From NCBI RefSeq assembly GCF_026625565.1, contig NZ_CP112998.1, forward strand, positions 5,730,001 through 5,794,000: a stretch of 64,000 nt of DNA. Reading direction: 5' to 3'. The translations under genes and the position numbers were made by a program. The stretch is from Dyadobacter pollutisoli (GTDB lineage Bacteria; Bacteroidota; Bacteroidia; Cytophagales; Spirosomataceae). Positions 42,417 through 51,495 of this stretch are shown piece by piece. Positions within the stretch are counted from its first letter, which is position 1, and every line of letters begins with the position of its first letter. The notes below the pieces were generated by a model. It searched no databases, was not told the origin of the DNA, and saw only the letters and a list, made by a program, of their open reading frames with translations.

Positions 42417-42581
42417 ATGGGTAAAACAAAAACATCCAAAAGCAATCTTGCGACTTCCGGGGCTCCTTTGAGTGAGGAAGAATTTAAGATCATGATTAAA
42501 GAGGCCGAAAAAGGGCCTTTTTACAGCATTCAGGAAACAACCCTAATCATCGATAAGTGGAAGTCGAAATACGCGTTTTGA
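42417..42581 (+). CDS. Small conserved-looking hypothetical protein
   Basis: A 54-aa protein from the ATG at 42417 (an earlier ATG at 42387 overlaps the ftsY stop). The body LSEEEFKIMIKEAEKGPFYS and ETTLIIDKWKSKYAF resembles short Bacteroidota proteins sometimes found in addiction-type contexts, but no partner is present. It may be co-transcribed with ftsY. Confidence 0.5.
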   Translation: MGKTKTSKSNLATSGAPLSEEEFKIMIKEAEKGPFYSIQETTLIIDKWKSKYAF

Positions 42582-42744
42582 ACATCATTCATTCTAGCCC
42601 CAGCACTACAAAAATCAAATCAGCTCGAAAAATCAAGATTCAGCCTACTGAATAATAGACCGAATAGTTGTAAACGCGAATTTTACGATACTTCGGCTGC
42701 ATTAAATATACATTTATCAGATCATGTCACCGATCTTCATTTAA

Positions 42745-42800
42745 TTGCCGCCAAGAATCGATATATCCTAATTTTGGGAACTGCATCTCAAACAGTTCCC
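42745..42800 (+). promoter_or_regulatory. Promoter with inverted-repeat operator overlapping -7/start
   Basis: TTG at 42745-42747, 21-bp spacer, TAATTTTG at 42769-42776. Perfect 8-bp arms GGGAACTG (42776-42783) and CAGTTCCC (42793-42800) start on the last base of the -7 box and end four bases before the ATG at 42805. This placement suits a repressor site; a terminator reading (TTTT follows) is the alternative. Confidence 0.55.
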
Positions 42801-42804
42801 TTTT

Positions 42805-43413
42805 ATGGATACATTTTTGATCTTCGTTTTTGTATTCGGAATCTTCGCATGGTGTATATGGAAGCTGCTGAATTATACCAAAAATACAATCGGTAAAAAC
42901 TCGCCGCTAAAAGTGGTAAGGGTTTATCAGATCCAGGAATGGCAGTATTTCTTGAAATTTGAAAACCTGTTCATTTACTACCTCCTTGGGGCTGGCCTAC
43001 TCATTACGAAGGCTTCATTTTCCATATACACATCAGAATTCAATTTATTCTTAACCCGCCTGCTTATTTTCAGCCTCGGTTCGGTAATGCTTTTCGCATG
43101 CGCCTTTTACCTTATTTTGGATACTAATCATTGGAAATACGTCCGCAATATTAGACTTGAAACCGACCCGGTCACACACGAGCTTGATTTGCACTTTCCG
43201 GATCACACGCTTACCATTCGCGATGGTGACATTGAAAAGGTTGTGGTGGCATCCAATGAAGCGAAGCTTAGATTTAGCTACATGACTTACTTCCTCAAAA
43301 ACGGAGAACAATTTATCCTTTCCGACAGAATGCCAGGGATTGAAGTAATTCACGAGTATTTTAAGAAAATTCCGATCGAATACCACAAAGAACGATTTCC
43401 TTATATAAAGTAG
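42805..43413 (+). CDS. Membrane protein of unknown function with PH-like C-terminus
   Basis: A 202-aa protein with three predicted helices: about 3-22 (FLIFVFVFGIFAWCIWKLL), 55-70 and 85-108 (LLIFSLGSVMLFACAFYLIL). The cytoplasmic-looking C-terminal half (VRNIRLETDPVTHELDLHF, YMTYFLKNGEQFILSD) resembles bacterial PH domains. I do not recognise a characterised family. The ATG lies four bases after an inverted repeat and has no SD, so its mRNA leader would be about 20 bases. Confidence 0.7.
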   Translation: MDTFLIFVFVFGIFAWCIWKLLNYTKNTIGKNSPLKVVRVYQIQEWQYFLKFENLFIYYLLGAGLLITKASFSIYTSEFNLFLTRLLIFSLGSVMLFACAFYLILDTNHWKYVRNIRLETDPVTHELDLHFPDHTLTIRDGDIEKVVVASNEAKLRFSYMTYFLKNGEQFILSDRMPGIEVIHEYFKKIPIEYHKERFPYIK

Positions 43414-43551
43414 ACATTCCTGACAATTTTTGCCGAACTTTGCACCCCATTTTCCCGTCAGTATCAATCACTTTGCCTGATTTAAAATGGTAATTTTTCA
43501 ATATCAATCATAGCTAATGGCTAACAGCGGATCGCTGGCAGCTTTTCTTCA

Positions 43552-44862
43552 ATGAAAACCAAAGGAATAGTCAAAAACAAAGTCAATATAGTGACGCTGG
43601 GTTGCTCCAAAAACCTGGTGGATTCAGAAGTACTTTATACGCAGCTCAAAGGAAACGGGTTTAAAGTCGACCACGAGTCTAAAAAAGATGATTCTCAGAT
43701 TGTTGTGATCAATACCTGCGGATTTATCGATAATGCCAAGGAAGAATCGATCAATACCATTCTACGTTATGCTGACGCCAAAGCAGCAGGAATGGTTGAT
43801 AAAGTATACGTAACTGGCTGCCTATCGCACCGCTACAAAGATGAACTTTCAGTAGAAATCCCGACTGTTGACGCTTGGTTTGGAACAAATGAGCTTCCTC
43901 GCCTGCTCAAAACATTAAAAGCAGACTATAAGCATGAATTAGTAGGTGAACGCTTATTGACTACACCAACACATTATGCTTACCTCAAAATTGCCGAAGG
44001 TTGCGACCGTCCGTGCAGTTTCTGCGCCATACCCCTCATGCGTGGCGGGCACATTTCCCGCGCGATTGAAGAATTGGTGAAAGAAGCAAGATCGCTGGCG
44101 AAACGCGGGACGAAAGAGCTGATCCTCATCGCCCAGGACCTTACCTATTATGGTCTTGATATTTATAAAAAAAGAAATTTATCGGATCTTCTCGCGCAAC
44201 TTTCTGACGTTGAAGGCATTGAATGGATCAGGCTGCAATATGCTTACCCAGCTGGCTTCCCGATGGATGTCCTGGACATCATGAATGAGCGGAGCAATAT
44301 CTGCAAGTATCTCGATATGCCGCTGCAATCGGGATCGACGGAAATGCTGAAGTCGATGCGGAGAGGTATTACCCGTGAAAAAACGGAAGCATTGATCAAC
44401 ACGATCCGGGAAAAAGTGCCTGGTATCGCATTACGTACCACATTGATCGTAGGTCACCCCGGAGAAACCGAAGCATTGTTCGACGAAACTTTTGAGTTTG
44501 TAGAAAAAATGCGTTTTGACCGTCTAGGCGCATTCCAATATTCCCACGAAGACAATACGCATTCCTACACCATGCCGGACGATATCCCGACGGAAGTGAA
44601 ACAGGAGCGTGCTGATGCAATCATGGAATTGCAGCAGGGCATCTCTTATGAATTGAACCAGAACAAAATCGGCCAAACCTACAAAGTGCTGTTTGACCGC
44701 AAGGAAGGCGGACATTTCATTGGAAGAACTGAATTTGATTCACCGGAAGTTGATAATGAAGTACTTGTACCAGCAAGTCAGTATGTGAGACTTGGGGATT
44801 ATGCCAATGTAAAAATCACTTCGGCAGAGGAATTTGATTTGTACGGTGAAGTGATTTCCTAA
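43552..44862 (+). CDS. rimO: Ribosomal protein S12 methylthiotransferase RimO
   Basis: A 436-aa radical-SAM enzyme that methylthiolates Asp of ribosomal protein S12. The UPF0004 domain has NIVTLGCSKNLVDSE with three cluster Cys (also NTCGF and TGCLSHRY). The radical-SAM CxxxCxxC is in EGCDRPCSFCAIPLMRGGH, and a TRAM domain ends the protein (IGQTYKVLFDRKEGGHFIGR). CAIPLMRGGHISR distinguishes RimO from MiaB. Confidence 0.96.
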   Translation: MKTKGIVKNKVNIVTLGCSKNLVDSEVLYTQLKGNGFKVDHESKKDDSQIVVINTCGFIDNAKEESINTILRYADAKAAGMVDKVYVTGCLSHRYKDELSVEIPTVDAWFGTNELPRLLKTLKADYKHELVGERLLTTPTHYAYLKIAEGCDRPCSFCAIPLMRGGHISRAIEELVKEARSLAKRGTKELILIAQDLTYYGLDIYKKRNLSDLLAQLSDVEGIEWIRLQYAYPAGFPMDVLDIMNERSNICKYLDMPLQSGSTEMLKSMRRGITREKTEALINTIREKVPGIALRTTLIVGHPGETEALFDETFEFVEKMRFDRLGAFQYSHEDNTHSYTMPDDIPTEVKQERADAIMELQQGISYELNQNKIGQTYKVLFDRKEGGHFIGRTEFDSPEVDNEVLVPASQYVRLGDYANVKITSAEEFDLYGEVIS

Positions 44863-44932
44863 TTTGCTTTCGCGGCTGATCAATGCTTTATTAAATTTGC
44901 CGTTTCATTGACCAAGAATAATATTAAAACGC

Positions 44933-45409
44933 ATGTTACAACGAATTCAAACTATTTTTCTAGCGATTGCAATCGTCGGAATGGGAATTTTCCTGGCCTT
45001 TCCGATATGGTCCAAAGTTGCCGCTAGCGGGGAGCAAAAGGCGGACCTTACTGCCATAAAGCTTACTCACCAGCTCACTGCGGTACAATCCAATGTGCAG
45101 CCTGTGTATTACCTGACGATACTGGCACTTTTGGTTGCAGGGGTAGCCGCTTATGCCATTTTCCAATTTCGCAACCGTGTTTTGCAGTCGGCTTTGTGCG
45201 CTGTCAATTCTATACTGATGACCGTTTTGATGGGGCTGGTTATTTATTTTACCTTTTACAAAACAGCCAAACTATTTGATCCTGAACTTCCTGGCAAATA
45301 TGATATTGGTTTTTACGGCCTGGTTGGCGCTATGCTGGCGAACGTTTTTGCAAACCGTTTTATCCGCAAAGATGAACGTGAGGTTCAGCAATCCAAAAGG
45401 TTCAGATAA
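44933..45409 (+). CDS. DUF4293 membrane protein
   Basis: A 158-aa protein with four membrane helices (about 7-25, 60-80, 88-108, 125-143) and the family start MLQRIQTIFLAIA. DUF4293 is a Bacteroidota-specific uncharacterised family. A TAAATTTG box at 44892-44899 is a likely -7 element; the nearest TTTG (44863-44866) is a little far upstream. Confidence 0.85.
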   Translation: MLQRIQTIFLAIAIVGMGIFLAFPIWSKVAASGEQKADLTAIKLTHQLTAVQSNVQPVYYLTILALLVAGVAAYAIFQFRNRVLQSALCAVNSILMTVLMGLVIYFTFYKTAKLFDPELPGKYDIGFYGLVGAMLANVFANRFIRKDEREVQQSKRFR

Positions 45410-45436
45410 TTAGATTTGCCACATTGATAATCAGAC

Positions 45437-45480
45437 TTGTCAGGAGCGGAGTCGAAACGTTTCGACTCCGCTCCTGACAA
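45437..45480. repeat. 44-bp perfect palindrome (REP-like)
   Basis: A perfect inverted repeat with no loop, centred on AAACGTTT, with the core AGGAGCGGAGTCGAAA. It belongs to the same family as 7771-7840 and lies between converging DUF4293 and kdsD-like genes. Confidence 0.85.
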
Positions 45481-45570
45481 AGAGGTTTGCGCTCAACGTG
45501 ACAAAGAGGTTGTGCTCAGCTTGACAAATAGGTTTTCGCTCAACTTGACAAATAGGTTTTCGCTCAACTT
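45476..45570. repeat. Four tandem 23-24 bp repeats
   Basis: Units begin at 45476, 45500, 45523 and 45547; the last two are identical (GACAAATAGGTTTTCGCTCA then ACTT) and the first two are variants. They overlap the right arm of the palindrome by five bases and run to within six bases of the kdsD-like stop codon. Not a CRISPR: no spacers. Confidence 0.85.
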
Positions 45571-45575
45571 GACAA

Positions 45576-46592
45576 TTACACCAATCCCTCCCGAAGCAGG
45601 TCGTGCAAGTGCACGAAACCCAGTACATTGCCTTCCTCCACCACAACCACCTGTGTGATACTCCGGGACTGCATAATTTCCAGCGCATTAACTGCGTATT
45701 CATCAGGCCCGACAGTAATGGGCGAGGTAGTCATGATATCACAGGCTTTGAGGTTTAGGATCCCTGTTCTTTCATGCTCATTCAGCATTCTTCGCAAGTC
45801 GCCGTCCGTGATGATTCCCTCCATTTGACCACTATCATTTTGCACTGCGGTAGCGCCCAGCCTTTTCGACGTCATTTCGAGGATCACCTCATGTAAAGTA
45901 GCGTGCGACGGTACAACAGGCAGCGCATTGTTCGGATAAATGTCACATACTTTAAGATAGAGCCTTTTGCCCAGTGACCCGCCGGGATGAAATTTGGCAA
46001 AATCATCATGCGTAAACCCGCGGGCTTCCAGCAGGCATACGGCCAGGGCATCACCCAGCGCCATGGTCACCGAAGTACTGGTTGTAGGCGCCAGATTCAA
46101 TGGATCAGCCTCCAACGGAGCAAATGCGTGAAGAATAAAATTACTGTTTTTGGCAAGGTAGGAATCCTTGTTGCTCACCATTGCAATCATGGTCACGCCC
46201 GTACGTTTGAGCAATGGAACGAGCACTTTTATTTCGGCAGTATCTCCGCTTTTTGATATAACTATTACGACATCATTGTTCTGAATCATGCCCAAATCGC
46301 CATGAATGGCGTCTGCTGCATGCATAAACAATGCAGGGGTCCCAGTCGAATTCAGGGTTGCTACAATCTTCTGCCCCACGATCGCACTTTTACCCACACC
46401 GGAAATTACAACACGCCCGCCGGAGTTCAGTATAGCATATACGCAGTTTTCAAATTCATCATCAATCAATTCAATCAGATTACGCACTGCTTCTGCCTCT
46501 TGCCGTAATACTTCTTTTGCTATTGACTGAATATTTTTTATTAATTTCAAATCTGAAACACAGTTTAAAGGGACACTATTGTCATTTTTCAT
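45576..46592 (-). CDS. kdsD: KpsF/GutQ-type arabinose-5-phosphate isomerase
   Basis: A 338-aa sugar-phosphate isomerase supplying D-arabinose 5-phosphate for Kdo of LPS. A SIS domain (about 30-190: GGRVVISGVGKSAIVGQKIV, VIVISKSGDTAEIKVLVPLL, FHPGGSLGKRL) is followed by two CBS domains (about 210-330). ATG at 46592 preferred over the TTG four codons earlier. Minus-strand TATCTTTG at 46602-46609 would place transcription start nearly at the ATG. Kdo synthesis fits the LptD found in the window. Confidence 0.9.
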   Translation of the reverse strand: MKNDNSVPLNCVSDLKLIKNIQSIAKEVLRQEAEAVRNLIELIDDEFENCVYAILNSGGRVVISGVGKSAIVGQKIVATLNSTGTPALFMHAADAIHGDLGMIQNNDVVIVISKSGDTAEIKVLVPLLKRTGVTMIAMVSNKDSYLAKNSNFILHAFAPLEADPLNLAPTTSTSVTMALGDALAVCLLEARGFTHDDFAKFHPGGSLGKRLYLKVCDIYPNNALPVVPSHATLHEVILEMTSKRLGATAVQNDSGQMEGIITDGDLRRMLNEHERTGILNLKACDIMTTSPITVGPDEYAVNALEIMQSRSITQVVVVEEGNVLGFVHLHDLLREGLV

Positions 46593-46643
46593 TTCAAAAA
46601 GCAAAGATATAGAAGTTTGGGATAACCATTTTGTTAACAGAGT

Positions 46644-48857
46644 ATGGTAAAGCAGGTAGATACAGTCGTATTAGACACGTTAAAAGAAAGACTTAAAGAA
46701 ATATTTGGGTATAGTCAATTCCGGGGTGAACAAGAAGTAATCATTCAGAACATCCTTCTTGGTAAAAATACTTTTGTGATCATGCCAACCGGCGCTGGCA
46801 AGTCGCTTTGCTACCAGTTGCCTGCCCTTGTCAGTGACGGCCTTACGATTGTGATTTCCCCGCTTATCGCCTTGATGAAGAATCAGGTCGACCAGTTAAC
46901 TGCTTTCGGTATCAACGCCCAGTTCCTCAACTCTACACTTACCAAAGCCGAAATGACCCGCGTCAAGACCGACGCTCTGGACGGTAGCCTTAAACTACTC
47001 TACATTGCACCGGAATCGCTTACTAAAGAGGACAATCTGGATTTTCTTAAAAAGGTAAAAATATCTTTTGTTGCCATTGACGAAGCGCACTGTATCTCCG
47101 AATGGGGCCATGATTTCAGACCGGAATACCGCCGGATTTATGGGATTATTGAGAATATAGGACGGCTTCCTATTATCGCTCTTACTGCCACTGCTACTCC
47201 CAAAGTTCAGCAGGATATCCGCAAGAACCTGCAAATGGAAGAGGCCGAGACATTCAAATCCTCTTTTAACAGAAAAAACCTTTACTACGAGATCCGTCCG
47301 AAAAAGGATGTCAAAAAACAGCTGATCCGCTATGTGCGAAACAATAAAGGCAAGTCCGGAATTGTGTATTGCCTGAGCAGAAAAACGGTTGAAGAAGTAG
47401 CGGAGTTGCTGACTGTGAATGATGTGCGAGCATTACCATACCACGCAGGTCTCGACAGCAATACGCGGATGGCTAATCAGGATGCTTTCCTGAATGAAGA
47501 GGCTGATGTGATCGTGGCAACCATTGCTTTTGGAATGGGCATCGATAAGCCGGATGTGAGGTTTGTAATACATTACGACGTCCCCAAATCGCTGGAAGGC
47601 TATTACCAGGAAACCGGCCGGGCAGGTCGTGACGGACTGGAAGGAAACTGCCTGATGTTTTACAGCTACGACGACATTCAAAAGCTGGAAAAATTCAATA
47701 AGGACAAAACCGTTACCGAACGCGACAATGCGCGTCACCTATTGAATGAAATGGTGGCCTACTCTACCCTGGGCGTTTGCCGCAGGAGACAGCTACTGAG
47801 CTATTTCGGTGAGTACCTGGAAAAGGATTGCGGCTTTTGCGATAACTGTGTCAAACACACAGAAAAAATCAAAGTGCAGGATGACGTTATCCTAGTGCTG
47901 CGCACCGTACAACTTACCGAACAACGTTTTGATGCCGACCACATTGCCGACGTCCTGACTGCCACTGAAAACCAGTATGTGAAGAGCTACGAGCATGACC
48001 AGCTGGACGTTTATGGCAAAGGTACCGAACTGAATGAGTCGCGTGATTACTGGGTTTCGGCTATCCGTCAGTTGGTGATTTTTAACTATCTTGAAAAAGA
48101 CATTGAAAATTACGGAATCATCAAACTGGGAGAAAAAGGAGCCAATTACCTGAACGACCCTTACCCGGTTACCCTTCATAAGGATCATAATTTCGACGAG
48201 GAGGAGATCAAACCGGAAGATGAGGACAAGGACTCGGCCAATGGAAACGGAAGCGCACATGCTTACGATGAGGCCTTGCTCGGGATGCTCAAAGCGCTTC
48301 GCAAAAAGGTAGCGAAAGAAAAAAATCTGCCTCCCTATGTTATCTTCCAGGATCCTTCCATGGAGGAAATGGCTACGACTTATCCTACTACCCAGCAGGA
48401 AATGGCACAGATCAATGGTGTCGGAATGGGTAAGGTGCAGAAGTTTGGCCGCCAGTTTATCGATCTGATCACGCGCTATGTGGAGGAGAACGAGATCGAA
48501 ACTGCCAAAGATGTGGTGATCAAATCCACAGTTAATAAATCAAAAATTAAAATCTTCATCATTCAGCAGGTTGACCGCAAGGTGAGCCTGGACGAAATCG
48601 CCGAGGTCAAAGATCTGGCACTTGCGGACGTCATTGAAGAAGTGGAGCACATTTGCTATTCCGGAACCAAGCTTAACCTCGATTATTATATCAATCAGGT
48701 GATCGACCGGGAAAGACAACAGGATATTTACGACTACTTCATGACTGCTGAAACCGACAATATCGCAGCAGCATTGGATGAGTTTTCGAATGATGAAATC
48801 AGTGAAGAAGAATTGCGTCTGATGCGTATCAAGTTTTTATCCGAACTGGCTAACTAA
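46644..48857 (+). CDS. recQ: ATP-dependent DNA helicase RecQ
   Basis: A 737-aa superfamily 2 helicase for recombination repair. Motif I MPTGAGKSLCYQLPA, motif II DEAHCISEWGHDFRPEY, motif III ALTATATPK, motif VI QETGRAGRDG. Zinc cysteines occur in CRRRQLL and CGFCDNC, followed by the winged-helix RQC and an HRDC domain near 520-600 (IFQDPSMEEMATTYPTTQQE). An extra acidic C-terminal segment is typical of Bacteroidota RecQ. purD follows within about 50 bp. Confidence 0.96.
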   Translation: MVKQVDTVVLDTLKERLKEIFGYSQFRGEQEVIIQNILLGKNTFVIMPTGAGKSLCYQLPALVSDGLTIVISPLIALMKNQVDQLTAFGINAQFLNSTLTKAEMTRVKTDALDGSLKLLYIAPESLTKEDNLDFLKKVKISFVAIDEAHCISEWGHDFRPEYRRIYGIIENIGRLPIIALTATATPKVQQDIRKNLQMEEAETFKSSFNRKNLYYEIRPKKDVKKQLIRYVRNNKGKSGIVYCLSRKTVEEVAELLTVNDVRALPYHAGLDSNTRMANQDAFLNEEADVIVATIAFGMGIDKPDVRFVIHYDVPKSLEGYYQETGRAGRDGLEGNCLMFYSYDDIQKLEKFNKDKTVTERDNARHLLNEMVAYSTLGVCRRRQLLSYFGEYLEKDCGFCDNCVKHTEKIKVQDDVILVLRTVQLTEQRFDADHIADVLTATENQYVKSYEHDQLDVYGKGTELNESRDYWVSAIRQLVIFNYLEKDIENYGIIKLGEKGANYLNDPYPVTLHKDHNFDEEEIKPEDEDKDSANGNGSAHAYDEALLGMLKALRKKVAKEKNLPPYVIFQDPSMEEMATTYPTTQQEMAQINGVGMGKVQKFGRQFIDLITRYVEENEIETAKDVVIKSTVNKSKIKIFIIQQVDRKVSLDEIAEVKDLALADVIEEVEHICYSGTKLNLDYYINQVIDRERQQDIYDYFMTAETDNIAAALDEFSNDEISEEELRLMRIKFLSELAN

Positions 48858-48910
48858 CATTGCCAGAACTAGTTATCGTATCAGTATTTAGTGAATTTTT
48901 AAAACCAGTT

Positions 48911-50200
48911 ATGAACATACTTATATTGGGATCGGGTGGAAGAGAACATGCCTTCGCCTGGAAGATTGCCCAAAGCCCTCTTTGCGACAGCTTGTACGTG
49001 GCTCCCGGAAACGCCGGGACGGCAAGTGTAGCAACGAACCTATCTATTTCTTTTAATGATTTTGATGCCATTGCTAACGCAGTTTTAGAAAACAATATCG
49101 AGCTGGTTATCGTAGGACCGGAGGAACCACTGGTCAACGGGGTGGTTGATTATTTTGAATCAAGGGAAGATCTTGCAAAAGTGAAGCTGATCGGTCCCAA
49201 CAAGGCAGGCGCTCAGTTGGAAGGAAGCAAGGATTTTTCTAAAAAATTCATGCAGAAATACGCGATTCCTACTGCTTCTTCCCAGACATTTACGGCCGAA
49301 ACCCTTGAAATCGGTCTTGAATACCTTGAAAGCCATCCGCTACCTATCGTTCTCAAAGCCGACGGCCTTGCAGCCGGCAAAGGTGTGATCATCGCGGAAA
49401 AGCATGCAGAAGCGGAACAGGCATTTAAAGAAATGCTTTTGGATGGAAAATTCGGGAGCGCAGGTAACAAAGTTGTAGTAGAACAATTTCTGAAAGGAAT
49501 AGAATTATCCGTTTTTGTACTTACTGACGGAGAGCACTATAAAATCCTGCCGGAAGCAAAAGACTACAAGCGTATCGGTGAAAATGATACCGGCCTTAAT
49601 ACCGGAGGTATGGGCGCAGTATCCCCAGTAGCGTTTGCCGATGCTAATTTTTTGAGGAAAGTTGATGAAAAAGTAGTCAAGCCCACATTGAATGGCCTGA
49701 AAAGTGAAGGCATCAAATATGTAGGTTTCATTTTTATTGGCCTAATGAATATCAAGGGCGAGCCGTATGTCATTGAATACAATGTCAGAATGGGCGATCC
49801 CGAGACAGAAGTGGTTATTCCGCGTATCCAGTCCGATTTTGCCATGTTAATGGCTTCTACGGCAAAAGGAACGCTGAATGATTTTGATATGCAGATATCG
49901 TCTCAGGTAGCAGTTACCACAGTAGTTGTTTCTGGCGGTTATCCCGGAGATTACGAAAAAGGTAAGGTTATTTCAGGCAGTGACAAAGTAGAAGACGTGC
50001 ATTTATACCATGCTGGCACTACTTTTAATGGAAACACAGAAGTTGTGACCAACGGAGGAAGGGTAATGGCGCTAACAGGCCTTGCTAATTCCCTTGAAAA
50101 TGCGGTACATAAGTCGCAGCGCGCTGCTCAGGCAGTTCAGTTCGAGGGCAAATACTTCCGTCACGACATTGGTGTGGATTTAATTCGTTATAACGATTGA
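48911..50200 (+). CDS. purD: Phosphoribosylamine-glycine ligase
   Basis: A 429-aa ATP-grasp ligase of purine synthesis (GAR synthetase). Signatures: ILGSGGREHAFAWKIA, VGPEEPLVNGVVD, VLKADGLAAGKGVIIA, NTGGMGAVSPV and YNVRMGDPETEVV. The ATG at 48911 starts the glycine-rich loop at residue 5; the open frame from 48860 just extends into the recQ intergenic spacer. It likely shares the recQ transcript. Confidence 0.96.
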   Translation: MNILILGSGGREHAFAWKIAQSPLCDSLYVAPGNAGTASVATNLSISFNDFDAIANAVLENNIELVIVGPEEPLVNGVVDYFESREDLAKVKLIGPNKAGAQLEGSKDFSKKFMQKYAIPTASSQTFTAETLEIGLEYLESHPLPIVLKADGLAAGKGVIIAEKHAEAEQAFKEMLLDGKFGSAGNKVVVEQFLKGIELSVFVLTDGEHYKILPEAKDYKRIGENDTGLNTGGMGAVSPVAFADANFLRKVDEKVVKPTLNGLKSEGIKYVGFIFIGLMNIKGEPYVIEYNVRMGDPETEVVIPRIQSDFAMLMASTAKGTLNDFDMQISSQVAVTTVVVSGGYPGDYEKGKVISGSDKVEDVHLYHAGTTFNGNTEVVTNGGRVMALTGLANSLENAVHKSQRAAQAVQFEGKYFRHDIGVDLIRYND

Positions 50201-50215
50201 TGAAGGGGAGTAATT

Positions 50216-51418
50216 ATGGGATGTGGATCATGTTCATCCGGCGGCTGCGGTTCTAGCGGATCGACTGCCGGGTGTGGAAGTAGCGGAGGCTGCAGTTCGG
50301 GCGGATGCAATAAAATGAATGTTTTTGACTGGCTGAGTCACATGGATGTGCCCACCGGACAACGTTTTGATGTTGCAGAGGTCAAATTTAAAGGAGGCAG
50401 AAAAGAATATTTCCGCAATATAAATCAACTGGAATTCGTAACCGGCGATTATGTCGTTTGCGAAATGGCCTCTGGCCAGCATATAGGAACGGTGTCACTT
50501 CAGGGCGAGCTGGTACGGCTTCAAATGAAGCGCAAGAACGTGGTTATCAGCGATGATATGCATGTTATTTACCGGGTAGCAACGGAAAAAGATCTCGATA
50601 AGCATACCCAGGCCATGGCCCGTGAGATGCCGACATTGTATCGTACCCGCGAGATTATTCGGGAAATGAAGCTCAATATGAAATTGTCGGACGTTGAATT
50701 TCAGTCTGATAACACCAAAACGACGTTTTATTACTCCTCGGAGGAACGCGTCGATTTTCGTGAGCTGATCAAAATGCTGGCTTCGGAATTCAAGGTAAGG
50801 ATAGAAATGCGTCAGATCAGTTTACGCCAGGAGGCAAGTCGCCTGGGCGGGCTAGGCTCTTGCGGACGCGAACTTTGCTGCTCGACCTGGCTTACCGATT
50901 TCAAGAATATTTCAACAGCGGCAGCTCGTTATCAGAACCTGTCGCTAAACCCTGCCAAGCTTTCGGGCCAATGCGGACGTTTGAAATGCTGCCTTAACTA
51001 CGAGCTGGAAACCTACATTGATGCGCTTCGGGATATTCCAACTGTGGATGCGCCATTGAAAACCAAAAAAGGGGTTGCTACTTTGCAGAAGACCGACATT
51101 TTCAAGAAGATCATGTGGTTCGGTTTTGACAAGGATACCAATTGGTATCCCGTCGCGATCGACAAAGTTCTGGAAATCATTGAATTGAATAAAAAGGATA
51201 TCATTCCTGAATCACTGGAAATCCTTACACCGCAGGCAGAGAAAACGCTTGACAAGGTTCCGGGTAAGCTGAACAGCGATCTGGAAAATCTCGACAGAAA
51301 GTACAGCGAGGAACAAAAGAAGAAGAAAAAGAAAAAAAGCAGGTCTGGGAAAAATAAGGCTAATCCCAACAACCCAAACAAACCCCAGGCACAGGCATCA
51401 CCTCCGGCTCAGAAATAA
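50216..51418 (+). CDS. ricT: RicT/PSP1-family regulatory iron-sulfur protein
   Basis: A 400-aa PSP1 protein. The N-terminus (1-33) is a Gly/Ser/Cys-rich stretch starting MGCGSCSSGGCG with six Cys. The PSP1 core follows with FDVAEVKFKGGRKEYFRN, EMRQISLRQEASRLGGLGSC, GRELCCSTWL and GQCGRLKCCLNYELE. The C-terminus is Lys/Pro-rich and disordered. In Bacillus RicT with RicA/RicF holds FeS clusters and supports RNase Y function; the Bacteroidota role is inferred. Start ATG at 50216 is 15 bases after the purD stop. Confidence 0.85.
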   Translation: MGCGSCSSGGCGSSGSTAGCGSSGGCSSGGCNKMNVFDWLSHMDVPTGQRFDVAEVKFKGGRKEYFRNINQLEFVTGDYVVCEMASGQHIGTVSLQGELVRLQMKRKNVVISDDMHVIYRVATEKDLDKHTQAMAREMPTLYRTREIIREMKLNMKLSDVEFQSDNTKTTFYYSSEERVDFRELIKMLASEFKVRIEMRQISLRQEASRLGGLGSCGRELCCSTWLTDFKNISTAAARYQNLSLNPAKLSGQCGRLKCCLNYELETYIDALRDIPTVDAPLKTKKGVATLQKTDIFKKIMWFGFDKDTNWYPVAIDKVLEIIELNKKDIIPESLEILTPQAEKTLDKVPGKLNSDLENLDRKYSEEQKKKKKKKSRSGKNKANPNNPNKPQAQASPPAQK

Positions 51419-51448
51419 GCAGGAAAGTAATTTTAGCCACATATAATC

Positions 51449-51482
51449 GAAGTCAAGTTGTAAAAACTTGGCTTCTTTTTTT
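51449..51482 (+). terminator. Intrinsic terminator after ricT-like gene
   Basis: Arms 51449-51459 (GAAGTCAAGTT) and 51465-51475 (AACTTGGCTTC, one G-T pair) followed by seven T residues at 51476-51482. It ends 13 bases before the anmK GTG, so anmK needs its own promoter or readthrough. Confidence 0.88.
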
Positions 51483-51495
51483 ACGAAATTCACCC

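Noticed and set aside
45476..45570. Possible CRISPR array
   Set aside because: Repeats are directly adjacent with no spacers and there are no cas genes.
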